From IMG/VR virus record IMGVR_UViG_3300031463_000555, positions 1-20,198 of that record: DNA of 20,198 bases, one strand, 5' to 3'. Both the position numbers and the translations under genes were made by a program. Shown here piece after piece: positions 8,465 to 14,552 of the stretch. A model generated the notes under the pieces. It saw only the letters and a list, made by a program, of their open reading frames with translations, did no database searches and was not told the DNA's origin. The DNA is from a virus. Within the stretch, counting starts at the first letter, position 1; each line of letters begins with the position of its first letter.

Positions 8465-11319
8465 ATCTTGTGTCCTTTCCTCCTGGATAGCGCGGTTTCG
8501 ATGTCCCGCCCGTCACGCAACGAGGCCCGCACATTGGTGCGGAACCGTGAATCGGCGCCGATCTTGTCAATCTCGCGCGGACCGATCAGGACGAAGGCTG
8601 GGATGCCAGCGCCGCGCGACATCTGCCCGCCTATAGGAGTCACGGCGCCGCCACCAGCGAATGCGTATTGCGGACGCGGCAGCGCGGCGGCGGGTATCGC
8701 CATTGCCAGATCGGCGGCGCGCACCAGGCCCGCGTTGATCGCGCTGAGCCATCGCAGACCGATGGCGGCCACGCCGCGCCGCGACACGACGAACTCACCG
8801 GGCGTCAATAAGGCGGGCACGCTGTCGTCGTCACCGCTGCCGGCGATTGGGCCGCCGGTGGCCATCTTGGCGGGGACCGGGCCGCCTTCGCCGAAGCCCA
8901 GGAATCCGATTGCTGCCGACACCGCTTTGAAGATGAGCATCTGAACGATCATGCGGATTAGATCGGCAATGACAGCGCGAGCGAATGCGGCAAATGCTTC
9001 ACCAGCGCTGCGCGTGCCCGCGATGAGATTCATCAGCGCATCGGTGCTGGCCTGGGCAAAATTCTCGAGGGCATTGACGGTGAAGTTGCCAACCTGTTCG
9101 GTGAGGTCGCCCCATGCGACAATGGAGGTGCGGATTTTGCCGATGAGCGTGCCCCGTTCCATATCGGCCTCGAGTCGTCGCAGCGTCCGTCCTAGCTCTT
9201 CGTACCGGTCGATTTCGTTCTGTGTGAGGAGGCCGCTCTGTTCGAGGAGGCGCATCTCTTCGCGGAGCGCTTCAGCGTAAATTCTAGCAGCAGCGACGTT
9301 CTCGCGCCGGGCTTCCGTTTGGTTGAGGAGGCCGGAGGTGACGCGGTCCTGCGTGGCAGCGAGAGCATCCTGGTATATTTTCTCGGCGCGGGCGGTGCGT
9401 TCCTGAGCGGCCTTCAGATCGAGGTTGGCAAGCGCGGCTCGGTAGATTTCCCAATATCGCTCGGCGTTGGCCGGATCAGCGGTGATCGCGTCGGCGAGTT
9501 CCTTGTTGAGTTTCCGGCGCTCGGCCAGCAGTTTCTCGCCATGGACTTCGGCCAGTTGGATCTCGATTTCGGCATTGGTGCGGGCCGATTTGATCCGATC
9601 ATTCGCAACGTCGGAGTCCAACTTCCGCAAGGCGACGGCGCGCTGCGCTTCCAGGATTCTTTCGGTGGCCGCAGCCTTCTCGCGCGCTTTGAGGGCCGCG
9701 TTATAAGCTTCCGTGTCGCGGAAGTTTCCTTTTCTCAGAAGTTCGTCCTGTTGCTTGTATTCCGCCCGCGCGACATCCATCTCGGCATTGAACGTTTCGA
9801 TGATCAGGCGTCGTTTTTCCCGATGATACTCCTCCAGCGAGATGGTTTGCCGCGCGTAGCTCTGGTCCAGCAACTGTTCTTCTTCCGCCAATTCCGCCTT
9901 GACGGCCGCGGCGGCGGCGGCGGCCAGCGCCAAAGTGGTTTCCGGCAATATCTCGAAAGAGAACGGCTGGCGCCTGGAATCGGCTTCGGCGACCTTTTCG
10001 GCGGCGGCGGCCAGCGCGGCGGCGTCTTCGCGGAGCGCCTCGGCCAGATACGGCGAAATATCCACCACGGCGCGCGCGGCGGCGGCGACGCGACGCAGCG
10101 AATCGCCCAGCCGTTGCGGATCGGAGATTCCCGCAAGAACAGAAATCGGTTTGTCGCCGATCGTGGCCGCCTTCAGGATATCGCGGAGCGCAGGACGGTC
10201 TTTCATGGCTTGCTCGACGATGAGCTGCAGGTTGCGCGCTGCGAGCGCGATTTGATGGCCGTCCTTGCCCTCCAACATTGCCGTGTAGGCCCGGGTAAAA
10301 GCGTCTGCGGCCTTCTGGCCGGAGACGCGCGCGATCTCCGCTTGCAGTTCGCCGAGACTGACGCCGGCGATCGGCCCACGGGTTGTGGCCTCGATGATCG
10401 CCGCGCGTTGCGCTTCCAGGTTCGCTTTCAGGGCCTCGTTCGACATCGGATCTTTCGCCGCGAGTTCTCTGGCGCGGGCGCGCGCTTGCAGCAAATCGGC
10501 GGTCGTTTGGAACGCGTGCAGTTTTTCCGAGAGCTGAACAATCCGCGCCAAGGCCCCGCCGACGGATTCGGACAGTTCTTTGAAACTGACCCCCAAAGCC
10601 TTCGTCTGCGCCGAGATCGTATTGAGGCGGGAATCGGCCAGGGCCGTGATCTTCGCATCGAGCGCGCCGAGGATCCTGTCGAAGTTTCCGGCCTGGTCGC
10701 CGCTGGCGTTCAGTTCCTGGCGCAGTTGGCCCAGCAATTGCCCGAATAGCGAGCCGGGGCGAACGACGCCATTGAGCGCGAGAATAAGCGACTGCAGAGC
10801 TTCCTCGAAGTTCCCCTCCCCGGCGGCGGCCAATTTCGCCGCGAATTCGACTCCCCGCATCGCCTGATTCAGGCCGAGACCGCGGGTGAGCAGCGCGCTG
10901 ATGCCTTTCGCGGCGCGATCTCCCTCAAGTCCATACTTGGCCAGCGCCGATGTCGCGGCGGAAATCAGAGGCTCGACTTCGCGGAAGTTCGCGCCCGCCA
11001 GCTCCACCGCCATGGCCAGTTGACGCTGGGTGGCCTCCGCCTCCGCAAATTGCGCGAGCGATTTTCGCGCGGCCTCGATGATCCCGCCTATGGATAGGAA
11101 GGTTGCGAAACTGCCGGCAAGTTGTCGGCCAATTCCCATGAGGCTGCGCGCGGCCTTGTCGAGCGCCCCGTTGGTGTTCTCGGCCACCTTCGCCAGCGAT
11201 GCGTTCGCTTCGGCCGCCTTTGCCGTAATGGCGCCGAGTTGGCCGGCGATCTGCGGTATCGCTCCCAGCCTGGCCTGGATCGCCACGAGGATGTTCATGA
11301 CTTGGGTGTTCGTTGACAT
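8461..11319 (-). CDS. Tail tape measure protein, 952 aa
   Basis: This is the longest gene in the window and lies just after the tail tube and chaperone genes. The N-terminal 450 residues are Ala-, Leu- and charge-rich helix. Residues about 470-720 are strongly coiled-coil with Glu/Lys/Arg heptads (AEEEQLLDQSYARQTISLEE and following). A hydrophobic segment near residues 790-830 (AFAAFARAVIADLIRMIVQM) fits the membrane-inserting part. The C-terminus has the tape-measure signature of a glycine loop and GDDDSVPALLTPGEFVVSRR. It scaffolds tail polymerisation and fixes tail length; at about 1.5 angstrom per residue this suggests a tail near 140 nm. The Shine-Dalgarno is weak (AGGA about 13 nt upstream). 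A plus-strand promoter overlaps its start codon. Confidence 0.93.
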   Translation of the reverse strand: MSTNTQVMNILVAIQARLGAIPQIAGQLGAITAKAAEANASLAKVAENTNGALDKAARSLMGIGRQLAGSFATFLSIGGIIEAARKSLAQFAEAEATQRQLAMAVELAGANFREVEPLISAATSALAKYGLEGDRAAKGISALLTRGLGLNQAMRGVEFAAKLAAAGEGNFEEALQSLILALNGVVRPGSLFGQLLGQLRQELNASGDQAGNFDRILGALDAKITALADSRLNTISAQTKALGVSFKELSESVGGALARIVQLSEKLHAFQTTADLLQARARARELAAKDPMSNEALKANLEAQRAAIIEATTRGPIAGVSLGELQAEIARVSGQKAADAFTRAYTAMLEGKDGHQIALAARNLQLIVEQAMKDRPALRDILKAATIGDKPISVLAGISDPQRLGDSLRRVAAAARAVVDISPYLAEALREDAAALAAAAEKVAEADSRRQPFSFEILPETTLALAAAAAAAVKAELAEEEQLLDQSYARQTISLEEYHREKRRLIIETFNAEMDVARAEYKQQDELLRKGNFRDTEAYNAALKAREKAAATERILEAQRAVALRKLDSDVANDRIKSARTNAEIEIQLAEVHGEKLLAERRKLNKELADAITADPANAERYWEIYRAALANLDLKAAQERTARAEKIYQDALAATQDRVTSGLLNQTEARRENVAAARIYAEALREEMRLLEQSGLLTQNEIDRYEELGRTLRRLEADMERGTLIGKIRTSIVAWGDLTEQVGNFTVNALENFAQASTDALMNLIAGTRSAGEAFAAFARAVIADLIRMIVQMLIFKAVSAAIGFLGFGEGGPVPAKMATGGPIAGSGDDDSVPALLTPGEFVVSRRGVAAIGLRWLSAINAGLVRAADLAMAIPAAALPRPQYAFAGGGAVTPIGGQMSRGAGIPAFVLIGPREIDKIGADSRFRTNVRASLRDGRDIETALSRRKGHKI

Positions 11320-11341
11320 CGCGCGGAAACCGTCCTATTTT
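11313..11341 (+). promoter_or_regulatory. Predicted sigma70-type promoter for the 29-aa peptide
   Basis: On the plus strand there is a perfect -35 box TTGACA (11313-11318), a 17-nt spacer, and TATTTT (11336-11341, four of six consensus). The ATG of the small hydrophobic peptide begins 6 nt later, so the transcript would be leaderless. The spacer shares TC at its start and CCGTC near its end with the hicB promoter. The -35 box overlaps the start codon of the divergently read tape measure gene. Confidence 0.6.
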
Positions 11342-11347
11342 GTGTTC

Positions 11348-11437
11348 ATGATCGCAATCATTCTGGCCATTCTCCGAGGCGCCATCCTCGGCGCTGCCAT
11401 CGTTCTCGGCATATTGTGGCTTTTCGCCAATCTCTGA
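11348..11437 (+). CDS. 29-aa hydrophobic membrane peptide
   Basis: The ATG at 11348 opens a 29-residue peptide (MIAIILAILRGAILGAAIVL then GILWLFANL). It is one hydrophobic stretch with a single Arg at position 10. Size and composition resemble toxic or signalling membrane peptides such as TisB (29 aa) or small holin-like peptides, although no sequence match to these is claimed. No Shine-Dalgarno is present, but an excellent promoter ends 6 nt before the ATG, consistent with leaderless translation. It runs against the late operon and lies between the tape measure start and the left copy of the hicBA-flanking repeat, so it may be part of the same accessory block. A chance open frame is possible because it is so short. 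Confidence 0.45.
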   Translation: MIAIILAILRGAILGAAIVLGILWLFANL

Positions 11438-11445
11438 TCGCCGTC

Positions 11446-11488
11446 ACAATCTTGGCGGGATTTTCTTGAGCAGGTCATTGGTTTTCTC
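11446..11488. repeat. Left copy of 43-bp direct repeat flanking hicBA
   Basis: Bases 11446-11488 match 12086-12128 with one mismatch (11450), and 11451-11488 is a perfect 38-bp match. The two copies are exactly 640 bp apart. The right copy codes, on the minus strand, for the last residues of the frameshift-extended tail chaperone (EKTNDLLKKIPPRL). The left copy is therefore a displaced duplicate of that gene's 3' end. Confidence 0.95.
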
Positions 11489-11493
11489 TCAAC

Positions 11494-11522
11494 TTGACAT
11501 CCGCAAGGGGCCGTCGTAAATT
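11494..11522 (+). promoter_or_regulatory. Predicted hicBA promoter
   Basis: A perfect TTGACA (11494-11499), 17-nt spacer and TAAATT (11517-11522) lie on the plus strand. The hicB ATG at 11530 is 7 nt downstream of the -10 box, at the expected transcription start, so hicB is predicted to be leaderless. HicB proteins commonly repress their own promoter; no clear operator palindrome is obvious here. Confidence 0.75.
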
Positions 11523-11529
11523 GCCGCGC

Positions 11530-11859
11530 ATGGAACAAATCGTACACATCGAAGGCCAGTTGTCGTGGGACTGCGCCCAAAGCCGGGAGTCGGGCAAATG
11601 GATTGGCGTGTGCGAAGCGCTGCGCCTGACGGTGCAGGCCGACAGTTACCGCGAACTGGACGCCGCCATCGAGGACGGCTTGCAACTGCTGTTCGCCGAT
11701 CTCGTGCGGGCCGGCGATCTGTCGGACTTCCTGAAGGAACATGGCTGGCGCGCGCACGATCCGGTCGTAATCGCCCGCTCCCCGCGCCAGTTGCGGTTTT
11801 CGATTCCCCACAGCAAAAAACGCGTGGCCCTCCATGATCTCGAAGCCGCGGTTTGTTGA
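11530..11859 (+). CDS. hicB: HicB-family antitoxin
   Basis: This is a 109-aa protein with the partial RNase H-like fold of HicB antitoxins. A beta hairpin (MEQIVHIEGQLSWDCAQSRE) is followed by GKWIGVCEALRLTVQADSYR, matching the HicB pattern G-x-W-x-x-x-C-x-x-L...G-x-(T/S)...E. Then comes the long helix ELDAAIEDGLQLLFADLVRA. HicB binds and neutralises the HicA mRNA interferase and usually autorepresses the operon. The order is antitoxin first with a 26-nt overlap onto hicA, so the two are translationally coupled. An upstream TTG at 11494 is in frame but lies inside the -35 box, so the ATG at 11530 is preferred. The C-terminus (FSIPHSKKRVALHDLEAAVC) is not an obvious helix-turn-helix, so DNA binding would need another mode. 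The cassette opposes the phage late operon. Confidence 0.85.
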   Translation: MEQIVHIEGQLSWDCAQSRESGKWIGVCEALRLTVQADSYRELDAAIEDGLQLLFADLVRAGDLSDFLKEHGWRAHDPVVIARSPRQLRFSIPHSKKRVALHDLEAAVC

Positions 11860-12052
11860 ACAACTCCGCGCGCTCGGCTACCGGTTCCAGGACCAGACCA
11901 AGCGGGTGGAACTCTGGCGGCGCAGCGGCAGCACCCACCGCGTCATCGTCCCGAAATGCGATGAACTCGACCCGCTGTACGTCCGCGGCGTGTTGCGCCA
12001 ATGCGGCATGAAGGAGCGCGACATCGCCGAGTTCCTCGCGGAACAACCCTGA
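11834..12052 (+). CDS. hicA: HicA-family mRNA interferase toxin
   Basis: This is a 72-aa dsRBD-like small toxin. The catalytic region is in SGSTHRVIVPKCDELDPLYV: the His at position 35 in G-S-T-H is the expected catalytic residue of HicA ribonucleases, which normally have G-S-H. The C-terminal helix region VRGVLRQCGMKERDIAEFL matches the usual L-R-x-x-L-R-x-x-G-(I/M)-x-x-x-x-F-x-x-x-L. HicA cuts mRNA and tmRNA and stops growth unless bound by HicB. It starts 26 nt before the end of hicB and is followed at once by a GC-rich stem-loop. The extra Thr between Ser and His is a small oddity that could affect activity. Confidence 0.85.
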   Translation: MISKPRFVEQLRALGYRFQDQTKRVELWRRSGSTHRVIVPKCDELDPLYVRGVLRQCGMKERDIAEFLAEQP

Positions 12053-12071
12053 CGCGGCCCGGCGCCGCGTC
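12051..12071 (+). terminator. GC-rich stem-loop after hicA
   Basis: GACGCGGC (12051-12058) and GCCGCGTC (12064-12071) form a perfect 8-bp stem with a 5-nt loop beginning inside the hicA stop codon. There is no T run after it, so it is at best an atypical or Rho-assisted terminator. It would protect the opposing tail chaperone gene from antisense transcription. It may also be a host palindromic repeat. Confidence 0.5.
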
Positions 12072-12083
12072 GGGTGGCGCGGC

Positions 12084-12643
12084 CTACAACCTTGGCGGGA
12101 TTTTCTTGAGCAGGTCATTGGTTTTCTCCGTGAACCTTGCCAGTTGCCGAAACGTCAGATGATCCAATTCATCCTTTGTCCAGCCGCCGAAGCGCATCAG
12201 GAACACGTAAAGGCCGATCAAGTCTCCCTCCGTGGTTGCGTCACACCCGCCGCGCCGATCCGCGCGGCGATGGATTTTCCCCGTTTGAGCAGCTCCTCAT
12301 TGAGATTGATTTCCAGCGCCTTGTCCAGCACTGCCAGCGCATCCCGCGCAGCCAGCGCGCCGAACTTCTCGGCAGATAGCCCGGCGGATTTCTCCGCCAG
12401 ATACAAAGCGAGTTCGTCCACGCTGGCAATCAGCGCCGGCAGATTAGCCAGTAGGGCAGTGACGGCCGCCCCGGCCGTGGTGGCGTCCATAACCGACACC
12501 GATGCGCCGAGCTTGCCAATGTGGCCGCTGAGTTTCTGGAGGAACTCCAGCGCCTCGCGCCATGATAGTTCTCGGACCCGAATCACTTCGCCGGTTGACA
12601 GTTTCAGGTCCCGGTCAGGAAACAGAATTTCGATGTCGTTCAT
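12084..12643 (-). CDS. Tail assembly chaperone GT-type frameshift product, 186 aa
   Basis: The zero-frame gene below can be extended by a -1 frameshift at GGGAAAA. After 123 codons the ribosome would read 63 further codons in the -1 frame with no stop, through GLYVFLMRFGGWTKDEL and FRQLARFTEKTNDLLKKIPP, to the TAG at 12086-12084. This second domain looks like a true small helical domain with the W-x-x-(D/E)-(D/E)-(L/I) and R-x-x-x motifs common in the T-part of phage chaperones. It has no start codon or Shine-Dalgarno of its own. In lambda, gpG and gpGT chaperone tail-tube polymerisation on the tape measure. The hicBA cassette sits immediately after its stop. Confidence 0.8.
12086..12128. repeat. 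Right copy of 43-bp direct repeat flanking hicBA
   Basis: This copy lies in the coding region of the GT-type frameshift product, ending directly before its stop codon, so it is the functional and probably original copy. Its partner is at 11446-11488. Confidence 0.95.
12218..12643 (-). CDS. Tail assembly chaperone, G-type zero-frame product, 141 aa
   Basis: This 141-aa protein (lambda gpG is 140 aa) starts MNDIEILFPDRDLKLSTGEV and continues IRVRELSWREALEFLQKLSG, a beta hairpin then helices as in phage tail chaperones of the gp41 type. It lies between the tail tube gene and the tape measure, the invariant place for such chaperones. The start has an AAAGAG Shine-Dalgarno 8 nt upstream. Termination is at the TGA at 12218-12220, about 50 nt beyond the slippery heptamer. 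Most ribosomes would make this product and a minority the GT fusion. Confidence 0.85.
   Translation of the reverse strand: MNDIEILFPDRDLKLSTGEVIRVRELSWREALEFLQKLSGHIGKLGASVSVMDATTAGAAVTALLANLPALIASVDELALYLAEKSAGLSAEKFGALAARDALAVLDKALEINLNEELLKRGKSIAARIGAAGVTQPRRET
12275..12281 (-). promoter_or_regulatory. Programmed -1 frameshift slippery heptamer GGGAAAA
   Basis: On the minus strand the zero frame reads CGG GGA AAA TCC. This places the heptamer G GGA AAA in the exact X XXY YYZ register of a -1 slippery site; lambda G-T uses GGGAAAG. The -1 frame is open from here for 63 codons, and the zero frame stops shortly after. No downstream pseudoknot was worked out, but the following sequence is GC-rich. 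Confidence 0.82.
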
Positions 12644-12664
12644 AAGCGCACTCTTTAGTCCATA

Positions 12665-12708
12665 GTCCAGAGTTCTGAGTCATTCGCTGCGGACTCAGAA
12701 CTCAGGAC
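12665..12708. other. Long intergenic stem-loop between tail tube and chaperone genes
   Basis: GAGTTCTGAGTC (12670-12681) pairs perfectly with 12692-12703 across a 10-nt loop. After one A-A mismatch another 4 bp pair (12665-12668 with 12705-12708). It fills the 79-nt gap after the tail tube stop. There is no T run in the minus-strand direction, so it may act as an RNA-processing or stability element that sets the tube-to-chaperone ratio, or be a palindromic repeat. On the plus strand TTTTTT follows 6 nt after the outer stem, a possible weak terminator for opposing transcripts. Confidence 0.7.
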
Positions 12709-12722
12709 CGATGATTTTTTGA

Positions 12723-13514
12723 TCATCCGCGATCCACTCGCATGATCGTGCCCCACCCAAGCGTCGGGTGCTTCAACGCCACGAGGTTGAACTCCAGAGG
12801 CGAGTTGTCGTCCACCACGCTCTGGGCATTTCCGTCAGGCTCAAGCCGCGCAAGCGGGATGGTTTCCTTCTCGATCACCGCGCCATCCTCGAAGACGCGC
12901 CAGATTTCGGCGGAGACGCTGAGTTCGGTGACGGCGAACTTGTCGAACACGCCGCCCGTTTGCGCTTCGCAGTCGTAGGTGATCGTGTAGGCCATTTCGG
13001 CCTCCAGCAGCGCCCGCAGAAACGCGATTCGTCCTGCGTGATAATCCACCTTGTAATCGGTGTCCTCGACGAGCACGGTCGGATTTTGTCCGCCGCTGCT
13101 GACAACCACATTGCTGACGCCGCGTTTCGCTAGTGGATACCAGCCGCCCACCATCACTTCATCTTTGTTCTCGGTGCCGGTAACTTCCGCGATCGTCTCG
13201 GTTTCGCCGGTTGCCGCTGCCTGCGTGAATGGCGTAGCGTCTTTGCCCAGGAACCAGCTTCGCAATAGCGCGCTGGTCCGTTCGAGCGCCTTGAACTTGT
13301 ATTCCACCTTTCTGAGGTTGACGCGCCGTTTCACAATGGAGGCAGTGCCGCCGATCCCGCTGATCGTTTCCTTGATCTCGCGTTCCGGCGTGATCGAGAT
13401 TGGCTCGATATGGCCGAAATGCGTCGGCGCCGCGTCGCCCGGCAGCGTGATAAATACATGATCGCCACCGGCGAGCATGTTGTCGGTGTTTGGACTGACT
13501 TTGAGTTGACTCAT
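12723..13514 (-). CDS. Major tail (tube) protein, 263 aa
   Basis: I chose the ATG at 13514 because AGGAG lies 8 nt upstream; the longer frame to 13610 would translate the CAA repeat as polyglutamine and overlap the previous gene. The protein is beta-rich: GDHVFITLPGDAAPTHFGHI at the start, then repeated strands such as ITYDCEAQTGGVFDKFAVTE and LEFNLVALKHPTLGWGTIMR. Position between the gp37-like gene and the chaperone pair, before the tape measure, is that of the tail tube subunit that polymerises around the tape measure. The initiation region lies behind an unstructured (CAA)8 leader, in keeping with a need for high expression. Identification is mainly by order, size and beta content. Confidence 0.75.
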   Translation of the reverse strand: MSQLKVSPNTDNMLAGGDHVFITLPGDAAPTHFGHIEPISITPEREIKETISGIGGTASIVKRRVNLRKVEYKFKALERTSALLRSWFLGKDATPFTQAAATGETETIAEVTGTENKDEVMVGGWYPLAKRGVSNVVVSSGGQNPTVLVEDTDYKVDYHAGRIAFLRALLEAEMAYTITYDCEAQTGGVFDKFAVTELSVSAEIWRVFEDGAVIEKETIPLARLEPDGNAQSVVDDNSPLEFNLVALKHPTLGWGTIMRVDRG

Positions 13515-13534
13515 GATTGGGTCTCCTAATGTTG

Positions 13535-13558
13535 GTTGTTGTTGTTGTTGTTGTTGTT
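13535..13558. repeat. (GTT)8 microsatellite in the tail tube leader
   Basis: Eight perfect GTT units on the plus strand read as (AAC)8 in the minus-strand mRNA. They lie between the TGA of the gp37-like gene and the AGGAG of the tail tube gene. CAA/AAC repeats cannot form structure and often enhance initiation. Copy-number change would alter spacing without touching either protein. Confidence 0.9.
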
Positions 13559-14073
13559 CACAGGTTGACTCCTGCGGTGAAATGGACATGGTAGCCGAGG
13601 CCGCCCTCAATGCCGTAGCGGGCGCGTTTCTCGTCGGGCGACAACAGCTCGATCACGGGATCGGCCGGCGCGAACCGGGCGGTCGGCGTCGACACGTCGT
13701 GAACGCCGGCATGGGCGATGGCCTTGAAGACCTCCTCGGCCACAGCGAGCGCGGCTTTGCCGCTGCCGGCGGCGCCTTTGTTGACCAGCGGGTTTTCGAG
13801 CACGGCGACGGTGAGGGCGGCGAGGACCCGGCCCGGTCGCGGTTGAAAACCGCTCCCACTGGAACCTGAGCCGAGGCCCGCGCCGGTGACGGACACGAGG
13901 ACGAGGAGGCCGGGTTTCTTCGTATCGGTCTTGGAAACGCCGGCGGCCAGGCGCTCGGCGATGACGGCGGCCAGATCGCCGTGGTGCTGGGCGCGGACGA
14001 GCACGTCAGAAAAATAGCTCGCCGCTTCGAGGAGCGCGGCGGCGCGGGTTTCAAGATCAAGAAGGGCGCTCAT
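13558..14073 (-). CDS. Mu gp37-like tail completion protein, 171 aa
   Basis: This 171-aa protein comes directly after the gp36-like gene with a 4-nt overlap, the Mu order gp36-gp37. The N-terminal helices (MSALLDLETRAAALLEAASY) are followed by a strand-rich part (KPGLLVLVSVTGAGLG) and a C-terminal beta region (IEGGLGYHVHFTAGVNL). This layout resembles tail terminator/completion proteins that sit at the head-tail junction. A glycine-serine-rich loop (GLGSGSSGSGFQ) interrupts the middle. Assignment is by order and size; the exact family (DUF1834 or similar) is not certain. Confidence 0.65.
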   Translation of the reverse strand: MSALLDLETRAAALLEAASYFSDVLVRAQHHGDLAAVIAERLAAGVSKTDTKKPGLLVLVSVTGAGLGSGSSGSGFQPRPGRVLAALTVAVLENPLVNKGAAGSGKAALAVAEEVFKAIAHAGVHDVSTPTARFAPADPVIELLSPDEKRARYGIEGGLGYHVHFTAGVNL

Positions 14074-14489
14074 AGCGCGAGTCGCTCCTCGCTGCCCCAG
14101 GCCGCCGAGGGCCGGTTGGTCTCGCCCGTGGCGGGGTCTTCGATGGCGAACCGGCCCGCCGCCACCTCGCGGAACAGGCGGAGCGCGGCCTCGTTGGCCT
14201 CTTTGCGCGCGTCGTTGGTGTCCATGATCGTCGCGCCGGGACGCTTCATGACTTCCCAGACGATGCGATCCAGCGCGGCGGAGGCGAGTCGGACGGGGAT
14301 GGTTTCAGGCAGGCCGAGCGTGTAGCCGCCGGCGGCGATGTAGCCTCGGATTTCCTCGACCACCGCGAGGATGATCGTGGCGATCGGGTCGCCCTGCCCT
14401 TCCGTCAGGCCCGCCGCGCGGAAAGCCTCCAGCTCCGAGCCGCTCATCCTCGTCAGCAGGTCTTCTTCGGTGATGGCGATCCAGGACAT
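14070..14489 (-). CDS. Mu gp36-like head-tail connector (DUF1320-type), 139 aa
   Basis: The N-terminus MSWIAITEEDLLTRMSGSEL has the form of gp36/DUF1320 proteins (short strand, then a helix starting TxxDL). It continues into a helical bundle with LASAALDRIVWEVMKRP and EANEAALRLFREVAAGRFAI, where the aromatic W/R-rich helix is typical of connector proteins. It lies between the head genes and the tail genes, where head-tail adaptors sit. The stop overlaps the start of the gp37-like gene by 4 nt. The Shine-Dalgarno is weak. Confidence 0.75.
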   Translation of the reverse strand: MSWIAITEEDLLTRMSGSELEAFRAAGLTEGQGDPIATIILAVVEEIRGYIAAGGYTLGLPETIPVRLASAALDRIVWEVMKRPGATIMDTNDARKEANEAALRLFREVAAGRFAIEDPATGETNRPSAAWGSEERLAL

Positions 14490-14530
14490 GGGTTCTCGTG
14501 CGAGCGGCCAGCGGCCAGGGTTGGCTCGCC

Positions 14531-14551
14531 GCTGATCGCTGATAGCTGATT
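14531..14551. repeat. Tandem heptamer GCTGATN x3 in the intergenic gap
   Basis: Three consecutive 7-mers (GCTGATC, GCTGATA, GCTGATT) and a partial fourth fill the space right after the stop of the signal-peptide gene. The rest of the gap (14490-14530) holds GGCCAGCGGCCAGGG and an imperfect GCGAGC...GCTCGC inverted repeat. Such strings look like host intergenic repeats rather than phage coding remnants. Confidence 0.7.
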
Positions 14552-14552
14552 G

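Noticed and set aside
9319-10749. Long plus-strand frame opposite the tape measure gene
   Set aside because: Arg/Gly-rich antisense shadow of a GC-rich coiled-coil gene; the minus-strand product has clear tape-measure features.
13515-13610. Upstream extension of the tail tube protein with polyglutamine
   Set aside because: It would translate the CAA microsatellite and overlap the previous gene; the ATG at 13514 has an AGGAG at the right distance.
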